Shown: positions 24,789 to 35,890 of the stretch, in pieces
How the letters are laid out: every line of letters begins with the position of its first letter
How positions within the stretch are numbered: position 1 is the first letter of the stretch
Origin: Hofstenia miamia
Lineage: Eukaryota; Xenacoelomorpha; Acoela
Direction of reading: 5' to 3'
Length of the DNA stretch: 64,000 nucleotides
Assembly: GCA_004352715.1 (NCBI GenBank)
Contig: SCFE01000077.1
Coordinates: forward strand, 1,447,120-1,511,119
Made by a program: the position numbers and the translations under genes
The notes under the pieces: generated by a model
The model's database searches: none
Told to the model about the DNA's origin: nothing
What the model saw: only the letters and a program-made list of their open reading frames with translations

Positions 24789-24821
<33 letters not shown>
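24666..24821. repeat. Direct copies around a single N, ending in (TA)n
   Basis: 24666-24737 and 24739-24805 are nearly identical (both include ATTGCTGTTTACAACATGGA) and meet at the N at 24738. The right copy expands into a (TA)n tract at 24791-24821. A microsatellite-induced assembly stutter is the simplest reading. Confidence 0.85.
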
Positions 24822-24827
<6 letters not shown>

Positions 24828-24829
24828 AT

Positions 24830-26270
24830 TTTACTTAAGTCTGAAAAAACCATCAGTAAAAATTGTTATCATAGGTATGCATTCATCTGATTTGTATTTC
24901 ACTGTCGTGGGGTGAGAATCAAAATTCTGCCACATTGACAAGCCTGTTTGTTTATCATACACATTCTTTGGAATGTTTGTTTTAATTGAATTTAATCATT
25001 AAAAAGAGATTGCGTTTTAGCATGCGTTTCAAAAGGTAATACGGTAACGTATTTGATGTAAAATTTAATTTAGTGTTTTTAATTTCATTGGCCTTGTGAT
25101 TTTTGTTTTGATTTCAATGACTTGTTAACGGATCAATTAAGTGTGAATGGTGTATCAGTGAAAGCAGTTATTTTGCTGGATGGTTTCTGTTCTATGACTC
25201 AGCGAATCAAAGTTAAAAGAATTCACGTTTATTAAGATTTTATTGAAAAAAAATCAATACTTAGATTTCATCAGAATTTATTACTTAGCATCGCCTCGCA
25301 ACCAGTAATTTTATAGAATTTTGAAATAAATTATTTCCTATTGATTCAATGTCATTAATTGACAACATTCGAAAAATATTCAATTCACATGTTCTTCTGG
25401 CGTCTTACAATAACATTTTTCAAAAAAGAAGCTAATTGATTTAACTGGAATTATATTAATTTTGTTATTGACAATTTTATTTAAAACACATTAAAAACAT
25501 ATAACATGCAGAGTTGACTTCTGACCGGGTACGGGGAAATATATACCTTTCTTTTCAAATCCACCCTTAATGAGGAAAGCTTTATTAATTTTTTAACGAG
25601 ACATATAATTGGAAATAAACTGCAGGTTGATGGAGTGGTTTTTATTATTTAGAGCATGGTTTCCGTAATACTGATACGCCTACAGGTGAGAGCCTATTTT
25701 ATGAATTAGTTTGCTTGTTAATGTAATGATGGTGAAATTCCGCGAATGTTAGTGTTTCTTTTAATGCAAAGGGAAAATCGTTAATTACTGTGTCATTAGT
25801 TAAAAGAAAAAGCTTTTTATCATTTCAGTTAATAGGCTTATTTTATTTAATTTTTGCATAATTTATAAATTTTTGCAAACACAAAGTACTAGACATTAGT
25901 ATTAATAATTAGTATTAATAAGCAGTTATATGATACACCGTCCAACATGCTTGCCAAACGTCATTGAAATAGAAGATGTTAATGATAATTTTTTAATTGC
26001 CATTTAATTTAGGACTAAGTGAAGCTGTGTTTTTCTCATTTTTCTTTAAAAAACTCTCCAATGTTCTGGTGGTCTTTAATGTCTTGTACTCTTCATATTA
26101 CGTATTTAAAAATGAAAGTTAATTTCTGATTTTGTAGTTTTTTTAATTAGCTATTCCTAATTACGAATTTTCCCTGCAAATATTCAACCTTGCCGCCTTA
26201 TTTTTTAATGATTTGTATTCAGAAGACAGCAATTATGGTTTTGAGAAAAGTATGAACTCAACTTATGTAC
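24830..26270. other. Non-coding AT-rich DNA
   Basis: I see no gene, RNA or mobile element here. Confidence 0.5.
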
Positions 26271-26282
26271 TTAACTCACAAG

Positions 26283-26445
26283 CAGTGGCGTTCACAAAAA
26301 ATGATTATTGGTTATATCAAAGAGTTTTTGGTAAAAAAATTCAAAAAATTTAAAACTAAACTGGTAAAATACATTTTAGGGTTCAATATTTTTCAAAATC
26401 ATGACTGAGATTTTCTCCAGTCGGAAAATAATACGTACGCCCATG
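26283..26445. mobile_element. hAT-type MITE, 163 bp (family M, copy C)
   Basis: The left end CAGTGGCGT pairs with the reverse complement of the right end, CATGGGCGT. The flanking 8-mers CTCACAAG (26275-26282) and CTAACAAG (26446-26453) match at 7 of 8, so both ends are well placed. The interior (TGGTAAAAA, ACATTTTAGGG, TTTTCTCCAGTC) is similar to elements at 32216-32461 and 33542-33773. Confidence 0.8.
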
Positions 26446-26453
26446 CTAACAAG

Positions 26454-27877
26454 ATTTAAAGTAATTTTTGGTTTTAAGTTGCATGTATGTGAAAAAATAT
26501 TTCTGCCTCTAGGAATTGCATCCAAAAACGTCTAAGTGAAAGCTTGTTATGCTATGATATAGAATTTTTTTCATGAAGTGTGAACTCAATTTGGGTGTTT
26601 ATAGCTATTTTAAATGTTTGAGTTCAATCTAACTTTAAATAAATAGAAATAGAACATTTCGTTCGTTCCAAGTTGTCTTTCTAACAGATAAAACTTCTTA
26701 GTTGTTTAAAGTTAATTTTGCTACGTATTGTTTGAGTATGCAAGCAATTTTTAGAAGTACATGCTTACCTTCTGAAGTATTGAGACATGAGGTCCGTGCT
26801 TCCCCATGTCCTTAAATTACAACTATGTACAATAAACTCATATTGAATTCGTACATTATGACACAATTTTTTTAATACCCCTGTTTAGTTTTCACTTTCA
26901 AGAACTTTTTTGCAACTTCTGAACTTCCGTATGGGAATTCCTTAACATTTTGTATAATTTATATTTTTGTACTATGACAATTGTACAAAGCAACACTTAT
27001 AGCGTTTATTTACGCTTTGTATCAACTCAATAAAAATGTATTTACAAAACTGGCGATTCTGTGTGTTTTATGAATTCAATATGAACATTTAGGCAAAATG
27101 TGAAGCTCAAGGCTGTCTCTCAAATTCTTCCATCGCCATCAAAACATTTAGTTATCTGAAGTATGCAATAATCGCTTTATGTATAACATGCTTCATTTCT
27201 CAATTTATATATAAAACAAGTTAGTCTACAAAATACAAACTATATTTAAATACATTCAAACATTACACATAATTGAGTTTTACTTGAGAGTTGTGATTCT
27301 TAGCAGAGTAGCCTCGTTTGAGGACTTCTTGGAAGCTAGACATGGTACCACCTTGATCAGAAACGCCTGCGAATGTTCATTGAATAGCAGATTTTTTAGA
27401 AAAATATATTTAATAATATTCTACAAACAGTGGTAAAATATGTAAAGGTTGTCATGATTAAATAGTCTAAGAACGTTGAGATTTTGCTGAAAATATGATG
27501 TTTAGTTTTCCTAGCATCACTCAGACTATTTTCTTTAATGGCTATCCTTGAGTATTTCTCAATTATTTCCAAGTTGTCTTTGAACTTTATTAAACCGATT
27601 ATAAAGGTCGTCGAATGGTCCAAGAATTTCCTTTTATTAATTAAGACATAGGCATGATTAAGTTTCGGGGTGTTTCATGTTACAACGGTTCAAAAAGTGT
27701 AATTGAATGCTTTGATATATTCTTGAAAACTTTCGTATTTAATTGAATGAAGCTTCATAAATATCAATTCAGACGATTACTCATTTTCCTCAATCCAGAC
27801 TAATCCCGCATGATATCCACGGTTTAGTGTTATTATAATTATAGTTAATAATATATTTATGCTTAAAAATTTATATT
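26454..27877. other. Non-coding AT-rich DNA
   Basis: No gene is supported; the 75-codon minus frame at 27396-27623 shows no domain. Confidence 0.5.
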
Positions 27878-28020
27878 TACCTCCACCAAGGAGGTGTTGG
27901 TTTGTCATTGTCTATCACCATTCTTTCACAAAAAAGTTTTGGATGTGGCTTAATTTTCAGTAATCTCAACATAGGTCTTAGACTCGAAGACCTCATTAAA
28001 TTCCCAGAGACAATTTAAAT
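27878..28020. repeat. CCTCCRCCAAGGAGG repeat, copy 1
   Basis: The block opens with TACCTCCACCAAGGAGGT, a small palindrome (CCTCC/GGAGG). It continues through GGATGTGG, GGTCTTAGACTC and CATTAAATTCCCAGAGA. The same order is found at 49646-49800. From memory, sequences with this palindrome are widespread short interspersed repeats in invertebrate and fish genomes. The exact class is not established here. Confidence 0.6.
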
Positions 28021-28643
28021 CGTCGTCCGACTATAATAATGAAAATTATTCTTCTTATTTTTTCACATTATCTGCGTAGCATTAATTGATATACCTTCAA
28101 AGAAAGAGTTTTTTGAATATCATTTTCAAATTATTGAACAGTACGTGTACCTGGAAACAACTGGCCATGTGAATTTGTATTTATCTGTCGCAAAATTTAA
28201 CTAATTGTTGAAGGGCAGTGCTTTCTGAGGCATTTTTGGTTTAATTTAGGTTTATTATTCCACGATCTTTAATATATTTAGTTTAAGTCTATGCTTTCAT
28301 TTATTTCAATCTAAATTTTAGAAGACTGACTGTAATTGATGACTAATTATTTTAAAAATGTAATGTATAATCGGACTAAATTACTATTATTTCCAAAGTT
28401 GCCATGAATATATACACCTACAATAACTGATTCGATTTTGTTATGATTCTATACACTCTTTCCATGCATTAAATGTGCTTATATTATTAAATTGTTAATT
28501 AAGGAATGTCATATGCTAAAATTGTATATAAAAATAATTTTACCAATGTATGATTACATTCATTACTTATTTCGTTCCTAAAATATTAAAGACACAACAT
28601 ATGGTTTGTTTAAGGTTTATTCATTTCTTTAATATCTAATACA

Positions 28644-28673
28644 GCCCTGTGCATAGCACGGGCAGTTTCCTAG
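28644..28673 (+). mobile_element. Helitron-like 3' terminus, copy 1
   Basis: A hairpin GCCC(T)GTGC-ATA-GCACGGGC (8-bp stem, one bulge) is followed six bases later by CTAG and then T. Helitron 3' ends have a short GC-rich hairpin upstream of CTRR and insert between A and T. No 5' TC end or Rep/helicase gene was found, so this would be a non-autonomous or truncated copy. Other repeats can also carry such hairpins. Confidence 0.5.
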
Positions 28674-29673
28674 TTTTACCTAATAATTACGAGCAAGTAT
28701 TAATAGTTTTTTCCAAAATGAAAGGTTCGACAGACTCTTTAAGAATAAGTAACTCAGACATTTCTTCAAAATTGGTCATGGTTTCTATAAAGAATGTTTA
28801 AACACTCACAATTAGTTCAACCAAAAGTTAATAAAGTTAATATTTAACCACAAGTTCTAATTGTTCATTAAGTTATAAAACACATTAAAGATAATTCAGT
28901 GAGTCTTAATTAAAAAGTTTTTATTTTAATAAAAAGTTAATAATTTCCTTTTAAAGTTAATACATTTAGTAACCTGTTTTGAAGTTAATAATTNGAAGAC
29001 CTCATTAAATTCCCAGAGACAATTTAAATCGTCGTCCGACTATAATAATGAAAATTATTCTTCTTATTTTTTCACATTATCTGCGTAGCATTAATTGATA
29101 TACCTTCAAAGAAAGAGTTTTTTGAATATCATTTTCAAATTATTGAACAGTACGTGTACCTGGAAACAACTGGCCATGTGAATTTGTATTTATCTGTCGC
29201 AAAATTTAACTAATTGTTGAAGGGCAGTGCTTTCTGAGGCATTTTTGGTTTAATTTAGGTTTATTATTCCACGATCTTTAATATGTTTAGTTTAAGTCTA
29301 TGCTTTCATTTATTTCAATCTAAATTTTAGAAGACTCACTGTAATCGATGACTAATTATTTTAAAAATGTAATGCATACCTAATAATCGGACTAAATTAC
29401 TATTATTTCCAAAGTTGCCATGAATATATACACCTACAATAACTGACTCGATTTTGTTGTGATTATATACACTCTTTTGCATTAGGTGTTTCCATGCTTT
29501 AAATGTGCTTATATTATTAAATGGTTAATTATGGAGTGTCATATGCTAAAATTGTATATAAAAATAATTTTACCAATGTATGATTACATTCATTACTTAT
29601 TTCGTTCCTAAAATATTAAAGACACAACATATGGTTTGTTTAAAGTTTATTCATTTCTTTAATATCTAATACA

Positions 29674-29703
29674 GCCCTGTGCATAGCACGGGCAGTTTCC
29701 TAG
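29674..29703 (+). mobile_element. Helitron-like 3' terminus, copy 2
   Basis: Same hairpin and CTAG as at 28644-28673, inside the second direct copy. If the duplication is an assembly artefact this is the same locus seen twice. Confidence 0.5.
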
Positions 29704-29939
29704 TTTTACCTAATAATTACGAGCAAGTATTAATAGTTTTTTCCAAAATGAAAGGTTCGACAGACTCTAAGAATAAGTAACCCAGACATTTCTTCAAAAT
29801 TGTTCATTAAGTTATAAAACACATTAAAGATAATTCGGTGAGTCGTAATTAAAAAGTTTTTATTTTAATAAAAAGTTAATAATTTCCTTTTAAAGTTAAT
29901 ACATTTAGTAACCTGTTTTGAAGTTAATAATTAATTTTA

Positions 29940-31100
29940 GTGATTAATTATTAAAAAGAATAGCCTAATTTCAAATTATGGATTTAATACTTGAATATGG
30001 TTGTTTACAAATTGCAGGGAGTGAGATAAAGGGGTGAATTGTTTTTAATTTTGAGCAACATAACTTTGAAATTACCTCAATAATAATTAAATCATCTGCA
30101 TATAGTTGAAATGAATGAGTTGAAATGAATGTTTTGGTCAATTATGAATTAGGATTTCATCATGATTTCTAGCAGCAATGGGTAATTTCTGATGAGTTAC
30201 TAGATTTTACTGTTGGTCAACTGGGTTCAGAATAATTATATATATATAGCAAGAGGAATTATTTCACCATAGTGTCTCAATATCTAAAGATTTCTTCATT
30301 TCTTGTAGCTTTGGAGAAATTGTTTTAAAGTATGGATAAAACTGATTGTATCTTTATTAAAAAAATAGTCAACTTGGGGCCGATCTAATTGTTCATACAA
30401 CGCCTATTTTATTTGTGATTCGGAACCAGGAAAGAAGTTCTCTGAAAGTTTTCATGTCCATAACTTTCTAACTACCTTGGGTTCGCTAGCGACCTCAAAG
30501 CAGATTTCAAATGTCAACAGTTGTGTTCTAAATATTTTTATAGAATCAAAAGTTCCGTGATAAAAGTTGCATGTATATTTTCTCTAGTTTGTCGCAAAAT
30601 AATTTTAAATCCAGTAGTAATAATGTATTTAGAAGGAATTTTAAAAAATGCATCATTATTTACCAATGGGGCCATTAGCGACCCCAACATAGCACTATAT
30701 AAATATTTTGAGTTACTTTGACTTTGTGTAGCCACATACATACAGTGTATATGTATCGCTAATGAAACTAAATTTGTTTAAAATTTTATATCAAAGCTTG
30801 ATACAGCTAACAAGAGCAGACATTATAAATAGCTGAAATACCTATAATGTTAGTTTACATGTTGCTATCTAAAATAAGTTGTTGCAGATACCTGTCATGA
30901 TTACTCTATGTTTGGGTAGACAATTGATGTCCCTTTACATCACGTATGCATTACAAGTGCATTTTAGGTATTGCCTGTGTACCTACTTATTTTTCATTAC
31001 CTCTCTTTGATCCATAATTATAATGTTCAAGACTAGAGCAGTACTAATATTAGTAATATGTTTTTCACAATCACATCTTTTTGATTCACTGAGTATTACA
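29940..31100. other. Non-coding AT-rich DNA with a short repeat
   Basis: 30308-30357 is the second copy of the repeat at 9862-9912. Overlapping frames on both strands at 30521-30741 mirror each other and carry no domain. Nothing else is recognised. Confidence 0.5.
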
Positions 31101-31104
31101 TACT

Positions 31105-32010
31105 TAATTATATTCTTATATTATGGTTAATTGGGGTGGGGCTGAGCTAGCTTTATATAGAATACTTAATGATAGTAATAATGAGTTTGGAGTGAACTCG
31201 GAAGACGAGGAGGAAATGGCCCACATGAGCAACGGTGAAGACGACAACGTACTTCTGTATGAAGAAGCTGCCTCCGTAATTGATAAGTTTAGAGAACCTA
31301 CAGAGGAATCCGCTTTTTCTAATGCAGCACATCAGCTTACTTCAAGGATGGCAAGTTATTGAGAAACATTCCCAGTCTGGATCCACGAGGTAGACCTGGA
31401 AGTGCAAACATCTTCAGAGAAAATGCTGGATCAACACGTGATGTCATGAAACATGCAAGCACCCGTATAAAGGCTTTCTTCTGCTTTTCAAAAATGAGAT
31501 TTCGGACATTATTATGTAATGCAGAAATGAGAATTGGAACCCAATTTATCAACTTTAGTTACATCCCTACATAGGACTCATTCTACTGGTAAGAGGCTTT
31601 AAAGCAACATCAGAGCTAGTGATCATCTCTGGAACAGAAAAAGTGACCGCCCAGTCTTCGGGAATTACATGTAATAAAACAGATTTCAGATGTTGGCATG
31701 TGTCCTTGAGTATTGATCGCACAGAATGGAGACAATGGGACAAGATGGAGCCAATTTGTAATATTCATGACAAGCTAACTTCCCTCTACCTCAACAACTA
31801 CAAAGTTTGTGAACAGGCCTGTGTCGATAATCAGCTAGTAGTGCTAGAAGTCACTCCCCATTTCGAGTTTACATTCGATCAAAACCTGGAAAATTTGGAA
31901 TGAATGTATATTGATGTTGCGACGTGAACTCTGTATACATCTCAAACTTCGAACTCTACACAGGTGAATATGGAGGTGGTTTTGAAGTGGACAGACATCT
32001 AGAGTTGTCT
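31105..32010 (+). pseudogene. PiggyBac-like transposase pseudogene
   Basis: 31123-31362 encodes an acidic N-terminus (SEDEEEMAHMSNGEDDN) typical of piggyBac/PGBD proteins. After frameshifts, YIGLILLVRGF (about 31565) matches the helical block before the catalytic core. 31619-31903 holds a degenerate F..MLxxxLxxD-type stretch, then WDKMEPI and YKVCEQACVDNQLV. The Asp at 31826-31828 aligns with the first catalytic Asp (SIDE block). A further frameshift gives FRVYIRSKPGKFGMN, then CDVNSVYISNFELYTGEYG, matching the KP.K.G and CD....Y....VYTG blocks with the second Asp. The third Asp and Cys-rich tail are absent. It is dead; no TTAA-bounded ends were found. Confidence 0.85.
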
Positions 32011-32215
32011 TGTAGATAACTCAGCATCTTTCTGGTAATCCTATTGAGACTTTACAATAGTAAGCATTGGTAATAATATATAAAACCAGAAAAACAAGCG
32101 TGAGGTCGCTAGAGACTCCATGGTATTTAACGTAGTTATTTTTCGCGGTAATTAGAAGGTTAACTTGTAATAAATGAAATGACTGTTGTTTATTTAGATG
32201 AAATGTGATTGTAGT

Positions 32216-32461
32216 CAGTGGCTTACGCAAGGAGTGGGACATGGTGGAATGTCCCCCCTCCCCCGTCAGGTTTTCAAATTTGAATTGACTGGTTACATCA
32301 AATAATTTTCTGTAAAAAATTGAAAAATTTAAAATCTAAGATCTTGAAATGCATTTTAGGGCCTATTTTCTCAATACTTTGAAAAATGTTCGCGGGACTT
32401 TGCCACGCATTGGGTAATGATGATGATGTCGCCCACGTCAGAAAATCCTGCGTGCGCCCCG
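32216..32461. mobile_element. hAT-type MITE (family M, copy A)
   Basis: The left end is CAGTGGCTTACGCAAGGAG and the right end, reversed, is CGGGGCGCACGCAGGATTT; the TACGCARGA core is shared. Interior blocks (CCCGTCAGGTTTT, AAATGCATTTTAGGG, TTTTCTCAATACTTTGAAA) match copies at 26283 and 33542. No clear target-site duplication remains. It lies about 460 bases past the GPCR stop codon. Confidence 0.7.
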
Positions 32462-32918
32462 ATTACACAATTCACACCGCAAATTATCGATTAATTTATC
32501 AAGTTCATGGGAATGGTTTTTAAAATATTTAATTATATAATTATAATTGTTTAACTGTAAGCAATTTAAAATTATTCATGTGAATATTTAAATATCTGCT
32601 CTCAAATTATAAATTTTACTGTCAGCGCAATTGGATTTGGAATTGAAACTGATATTATTCCTCCGTAGAAATTGGATTTGGGATTGAATCACCAAGAATC
32701 CCTGAGTACGAAGCTCAAATATATTCTTGGTTTGTATCTCGTTTCCTACCCCCGTCAGAAAATTCTGCGAACGCCTCTTTTTGTAGTTTATAGATATTGT
32801 ATCAGTGTGTAATATTGAGTTACTTTTTTGGAATAAATTGATTATTATTTGTAGCTAATTTTTTTAGTTTTGAAAGTACGTAACGCAATATTTTTATATT
32901 AGGTCCATGGTCAAGTTA

Positions 32919-33367
32919 TTAAATATGCATTCTAGTTATATCTGTCGTTAGTTGGGCTTTATTATTCTTATACGTTCTTGTTTCAATTTTCTTGTCAGTT
33001 TTCATTTTAAACATATTTGTGTGTTGAAATCGATTATGGTTTTGACTTGTTATATATATATATATATAATTTAGGAACACTGCTATTAAATGAACCTTGA
33101 CGTCACTTCTAAACTTTTTGCTCATGATGACATAGATCATGGGGGAGAAGTCGAAATTGAGATAGTACAAAAGCATCAAGTACTTTACGATTTTCGCCTT
33201 TATCCCGCTTAACGCTAATAAATATTGAACTTCAACGTAAATAATGAAGTTAATGGTGGCGTTGGGCACAAAACTCACCACATATGCCAAAGTGATTACG
33301 ATCAGCATATAAGCCGTCTTTGTACGCATCTCTTCCATTTTGCTTTTCTTGTTTTTGCTTTGAGATC
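32919..33367 (-). CDS. GPCR exon 3: TM6, TM7, helix 8 and C-tail
   Basis: This is the last recognised exon of a rhodopsin-family receptor. The acceptor tttAG lies just 5' of 33367. The exon starts in phase 1 with GA, which joins the terminal G of the exon at 37655-37931. It begins with a basic third-loop segment (SQSKNKKSK) that leads into TM6 (RTKTAYMLIVITLAYVVSFVP). The CWxP motif is SFVP here. TM7 ends LNFDFSPMIY, so NPxxY is SPxxY. It is followed by SKKFR, a normal helix 8 start. The C-tail is about 70 residues and includes a YIYIYI run encoded by a (TA)n microsatellite (33051-33068). The stop is at 32919-32921. The altered motifs suggest a diverged but maintained receptor. The tail could instead be spliced away at AAG|GTTCAT near 33097, but that donor is weak. 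Confidence 0.8.
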
Positions 33368-33541
33368 CTAAACATTAATATATTCACTTAGAAATCTAGA
33401 ATTTGAATGTTTACAATATAATTATTTTGTTAATTGTTTCTAATGAAAACTAAGTTCTTTGATGAAAATATTTTCGGCCTAGCTTTAGGATAATTGTAGG
33501 GAGTTCGTTTCTATGAACATTTGATCATGAATGTTGGGAAT

Positions 33542-33773
33542 CGGATGGCGTATGCAAGTGGGGAAATATTGGAATATCCCCCCATCAGGTTTTTAAAGTT
33601 GATTTTGATTTGTTAAATCAAAAAATTATTGGTAAAAAATTACATTTTAAAACTATGGTGATGAAATAACATTTTTAGTGTCTTCTCAATGTTTTTAAAG
33701 TTTTCGCGTAGTTTTACGCTACTGTTGATCACAAACATGGTGCGTGCTTCAGAAACCCCTGTGAACGTCTTCG
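33542..33773. mobile_element. Family M MITE, copy B, inside GPCR intron 2
   Basis: Interior blocks CCCATCAGGTTTTTAAA, TTGGTAAAAAATTACATTTT, ACATTTTTAGTG and TTCTCAATGTTTTTAAAG follow the same order as copy A. Ends are decayed (GGCGTATGC left, GAACGTC right) and no target-site duplication is visible. Orientation is the same as copy A. Confidence 0.6.
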
Positions 33774-35704
33774 GCAGTTGCTTCTCATTTCGCCATTGTC
33801 TTAACTATGTGTGAAAAATATATATGATTCGTTGATCTCACTCAGCATTTGTTTATCTTCAATCTTCCTACATTCATTAATGAAGTCATTTCGGATCTCA
33901 ACCAAATCTGTACAACACATTTTGAAAGTGTCATCCAAATGAACACATTGTTTTAAGTATGTAATTCAATCTATGTATTTCGGAGGAAGATGAGTAAATC
34001 CCAGCGTTTACTGTTTCTACGGGTGTCAACATTAGCTTGCTTTCTTCAAATGACTTAAAGTCCAAATGTAATAATGAAATTATTTATGTATAATTTTTTA
34101 TGTTGATTGAGGTCATTTGCTTTACAACATTAAAACTTTGACCAAAGAATTTTTTGTGAATGTAGTGTGTGAATTGTTGGTTAAATAATTTTTTCATGAT
34201 TTAAGTAAAGCACAGTTTGATCTTCTATTGCGTTGTAAGGAATGTGAAAGTACTCAAGTTCTCCGTCTTCATCATGGCTTTATTCTGAATGTAGCGGATT
34301 TTTTTAGGATTTAATGAATTTTAACCAATCTAAAAGTTACTCATTTAAAAGTTTACAAAAAGTTTGAGCGTGTCTATGTTATACATGATATAGTTGTAAT
34401 TTTTGAAAAGCTTCTACATCTCAGCTTTATTCAGTCATTTATGAATAAATTCGCAAATTTAAATTAACGGGTTATGCAAATTATTCTTATATTCCTTTCA
34501 TTTTAAAAATCGGAAAATTTCACAAAATTTATAAATCTATATCCAAATACAATTTGTTTTATTACATTTCCCACGATTATCTCAGTTGGTTTCCAATAAA
34601 TAAATACATTTTCAAGACAGAATTGAAGAGTGCTGTTATGAAATTTTTCACACAACAGAATCATCTTGTTCATTTATTCCAGTCTCATAAAACAGTTAGT
34701 TAGTTGGAATGGTTTGATTTAGTCCACTCAGTAAATTGTTTTGATTAGTTGCATTGAATATTAATTGAAGTCTTTGGTAGGAAACTAGTCGAAGTAAGAT
34801 TTCACTGTATATATTAATATCCCAAATCAATTAAGTTTCATAGAAAAAATGTCCGACTTCAAAACGGATTCGAGCATTTCCCTTTATGTTTTTCACAAGA
34901 ATCTAACCAAAGTCGCATTGTCTTTCCTGAATTTTTTTGAGAAGCAAATGCACAGGAAAACCTTTTATGTGACAACTATTACTTATAAATAGATTTCCGA
35001 GCGCTATTTCAGTGGTTAAGAATAAAAAGTGAACTTTTTCTTTCTCAAAATTCTCTTAAGTTTACTTTTACCTGTATAACACTTGTTTGTGTTCTTTTCC
35101 GATTTGGCCAACTATAATAATGTGTTACATGTATTTATATCTACCTCTCGTGTTAGCCCTATATTAAAAATCTAACTAAATAATTGATACAGACTATCAC
35201 AACATTTAAGCAAATGAGAAATTAAGATATTTTTATTTTTTTATTCTCCACTCGTAGTTAATTCTTAAATGCAATAGAAAAACAACAAATATATTTAAAT
35301 ATTTCATCGAATGTTAGGCAAAATTACATGATTGTGTAGCATCCAGATAAATTGACATCCATGATGTAAAATAACTATCCATCAAATAATTTTTGGTTTT
35401 TGTGTATCGCAAATTCAACTTTTATAGTTGTATTACCTTAATCTATTTAATTTCTTTCGTATTAGAAATTTTGCTTGTTTATAATTTTCTTATTTTGATA
35501 AAAAATTAAGTTTAACCTTAAACAGACTGGCGTCCTTTTTAAAGGACAAAACGTTTTTCCACATTTACAAAGAATTTTCTCCAAGCCTATTTCCAAATTT
35601 GGAAATCTTGAGGTATGGGTATGTCTATTGGGGAACATACTTTAATGCAATTTTGAAAATATCTATTAAAGCTTATTGCTGGGGCAGAGGTTGTTGAAAA
35701 TATT

Positions 35705-35890
35705 AACACGTTTTCTTTGAAAATTTGGACATTTCGAAAACGATTTAAATCCTCCCCATACCTAGTATTTATGTATGTTTTGAGCTCCTGGAGGCAACAA
35801 AGAACGTTGACTGTTTCTTGATATGTGCAAAGATATTCCAACCCCATTCAGGCGTGCCGTCAGAGGTCGCGGGGCCAGGCTGTTTAAGCT
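35705..35890. repeat. Dispersed repeat family R, copy 2
   Basis: Matches 17345-17540 through TTCTTTGAAAATTT, GGCAACAAAGAAC, TTGACTGTTTCTTGATA and GGCGTGCCGT. Also has CTCCCCATACCTAGTATTTA, close to CTCCCCATACCTAATGTTTA at about 62195. The class is unknown. Confidence 0.65.

Larger units (their letters stand above)
27986..29932. repeat. Pair of ~1 kb direct copies separated by a single N
   Basis: 27986-28993 (1008 bp) and 28995-29932 (938 bp) are colinear, from GAAGACCTCATTAAATTCCC to TTTTGAAGTTAATAATT. The N at 28994 is exactly at the join. The second copy lacks about 85 bases (between the repeated words AAATTGGTC and AATTGTTC) and has small insertions (for example GCATTAGGTGTTTCC). The structure suggests two alleles of one locus placed in series. 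Confidence 0.85.

Noticed and set aside
30521-30741. Overlapping 66-67 codon frames on opposite strands
   Set aside because: Chance antisense frames with no domain, splice or repeat support.
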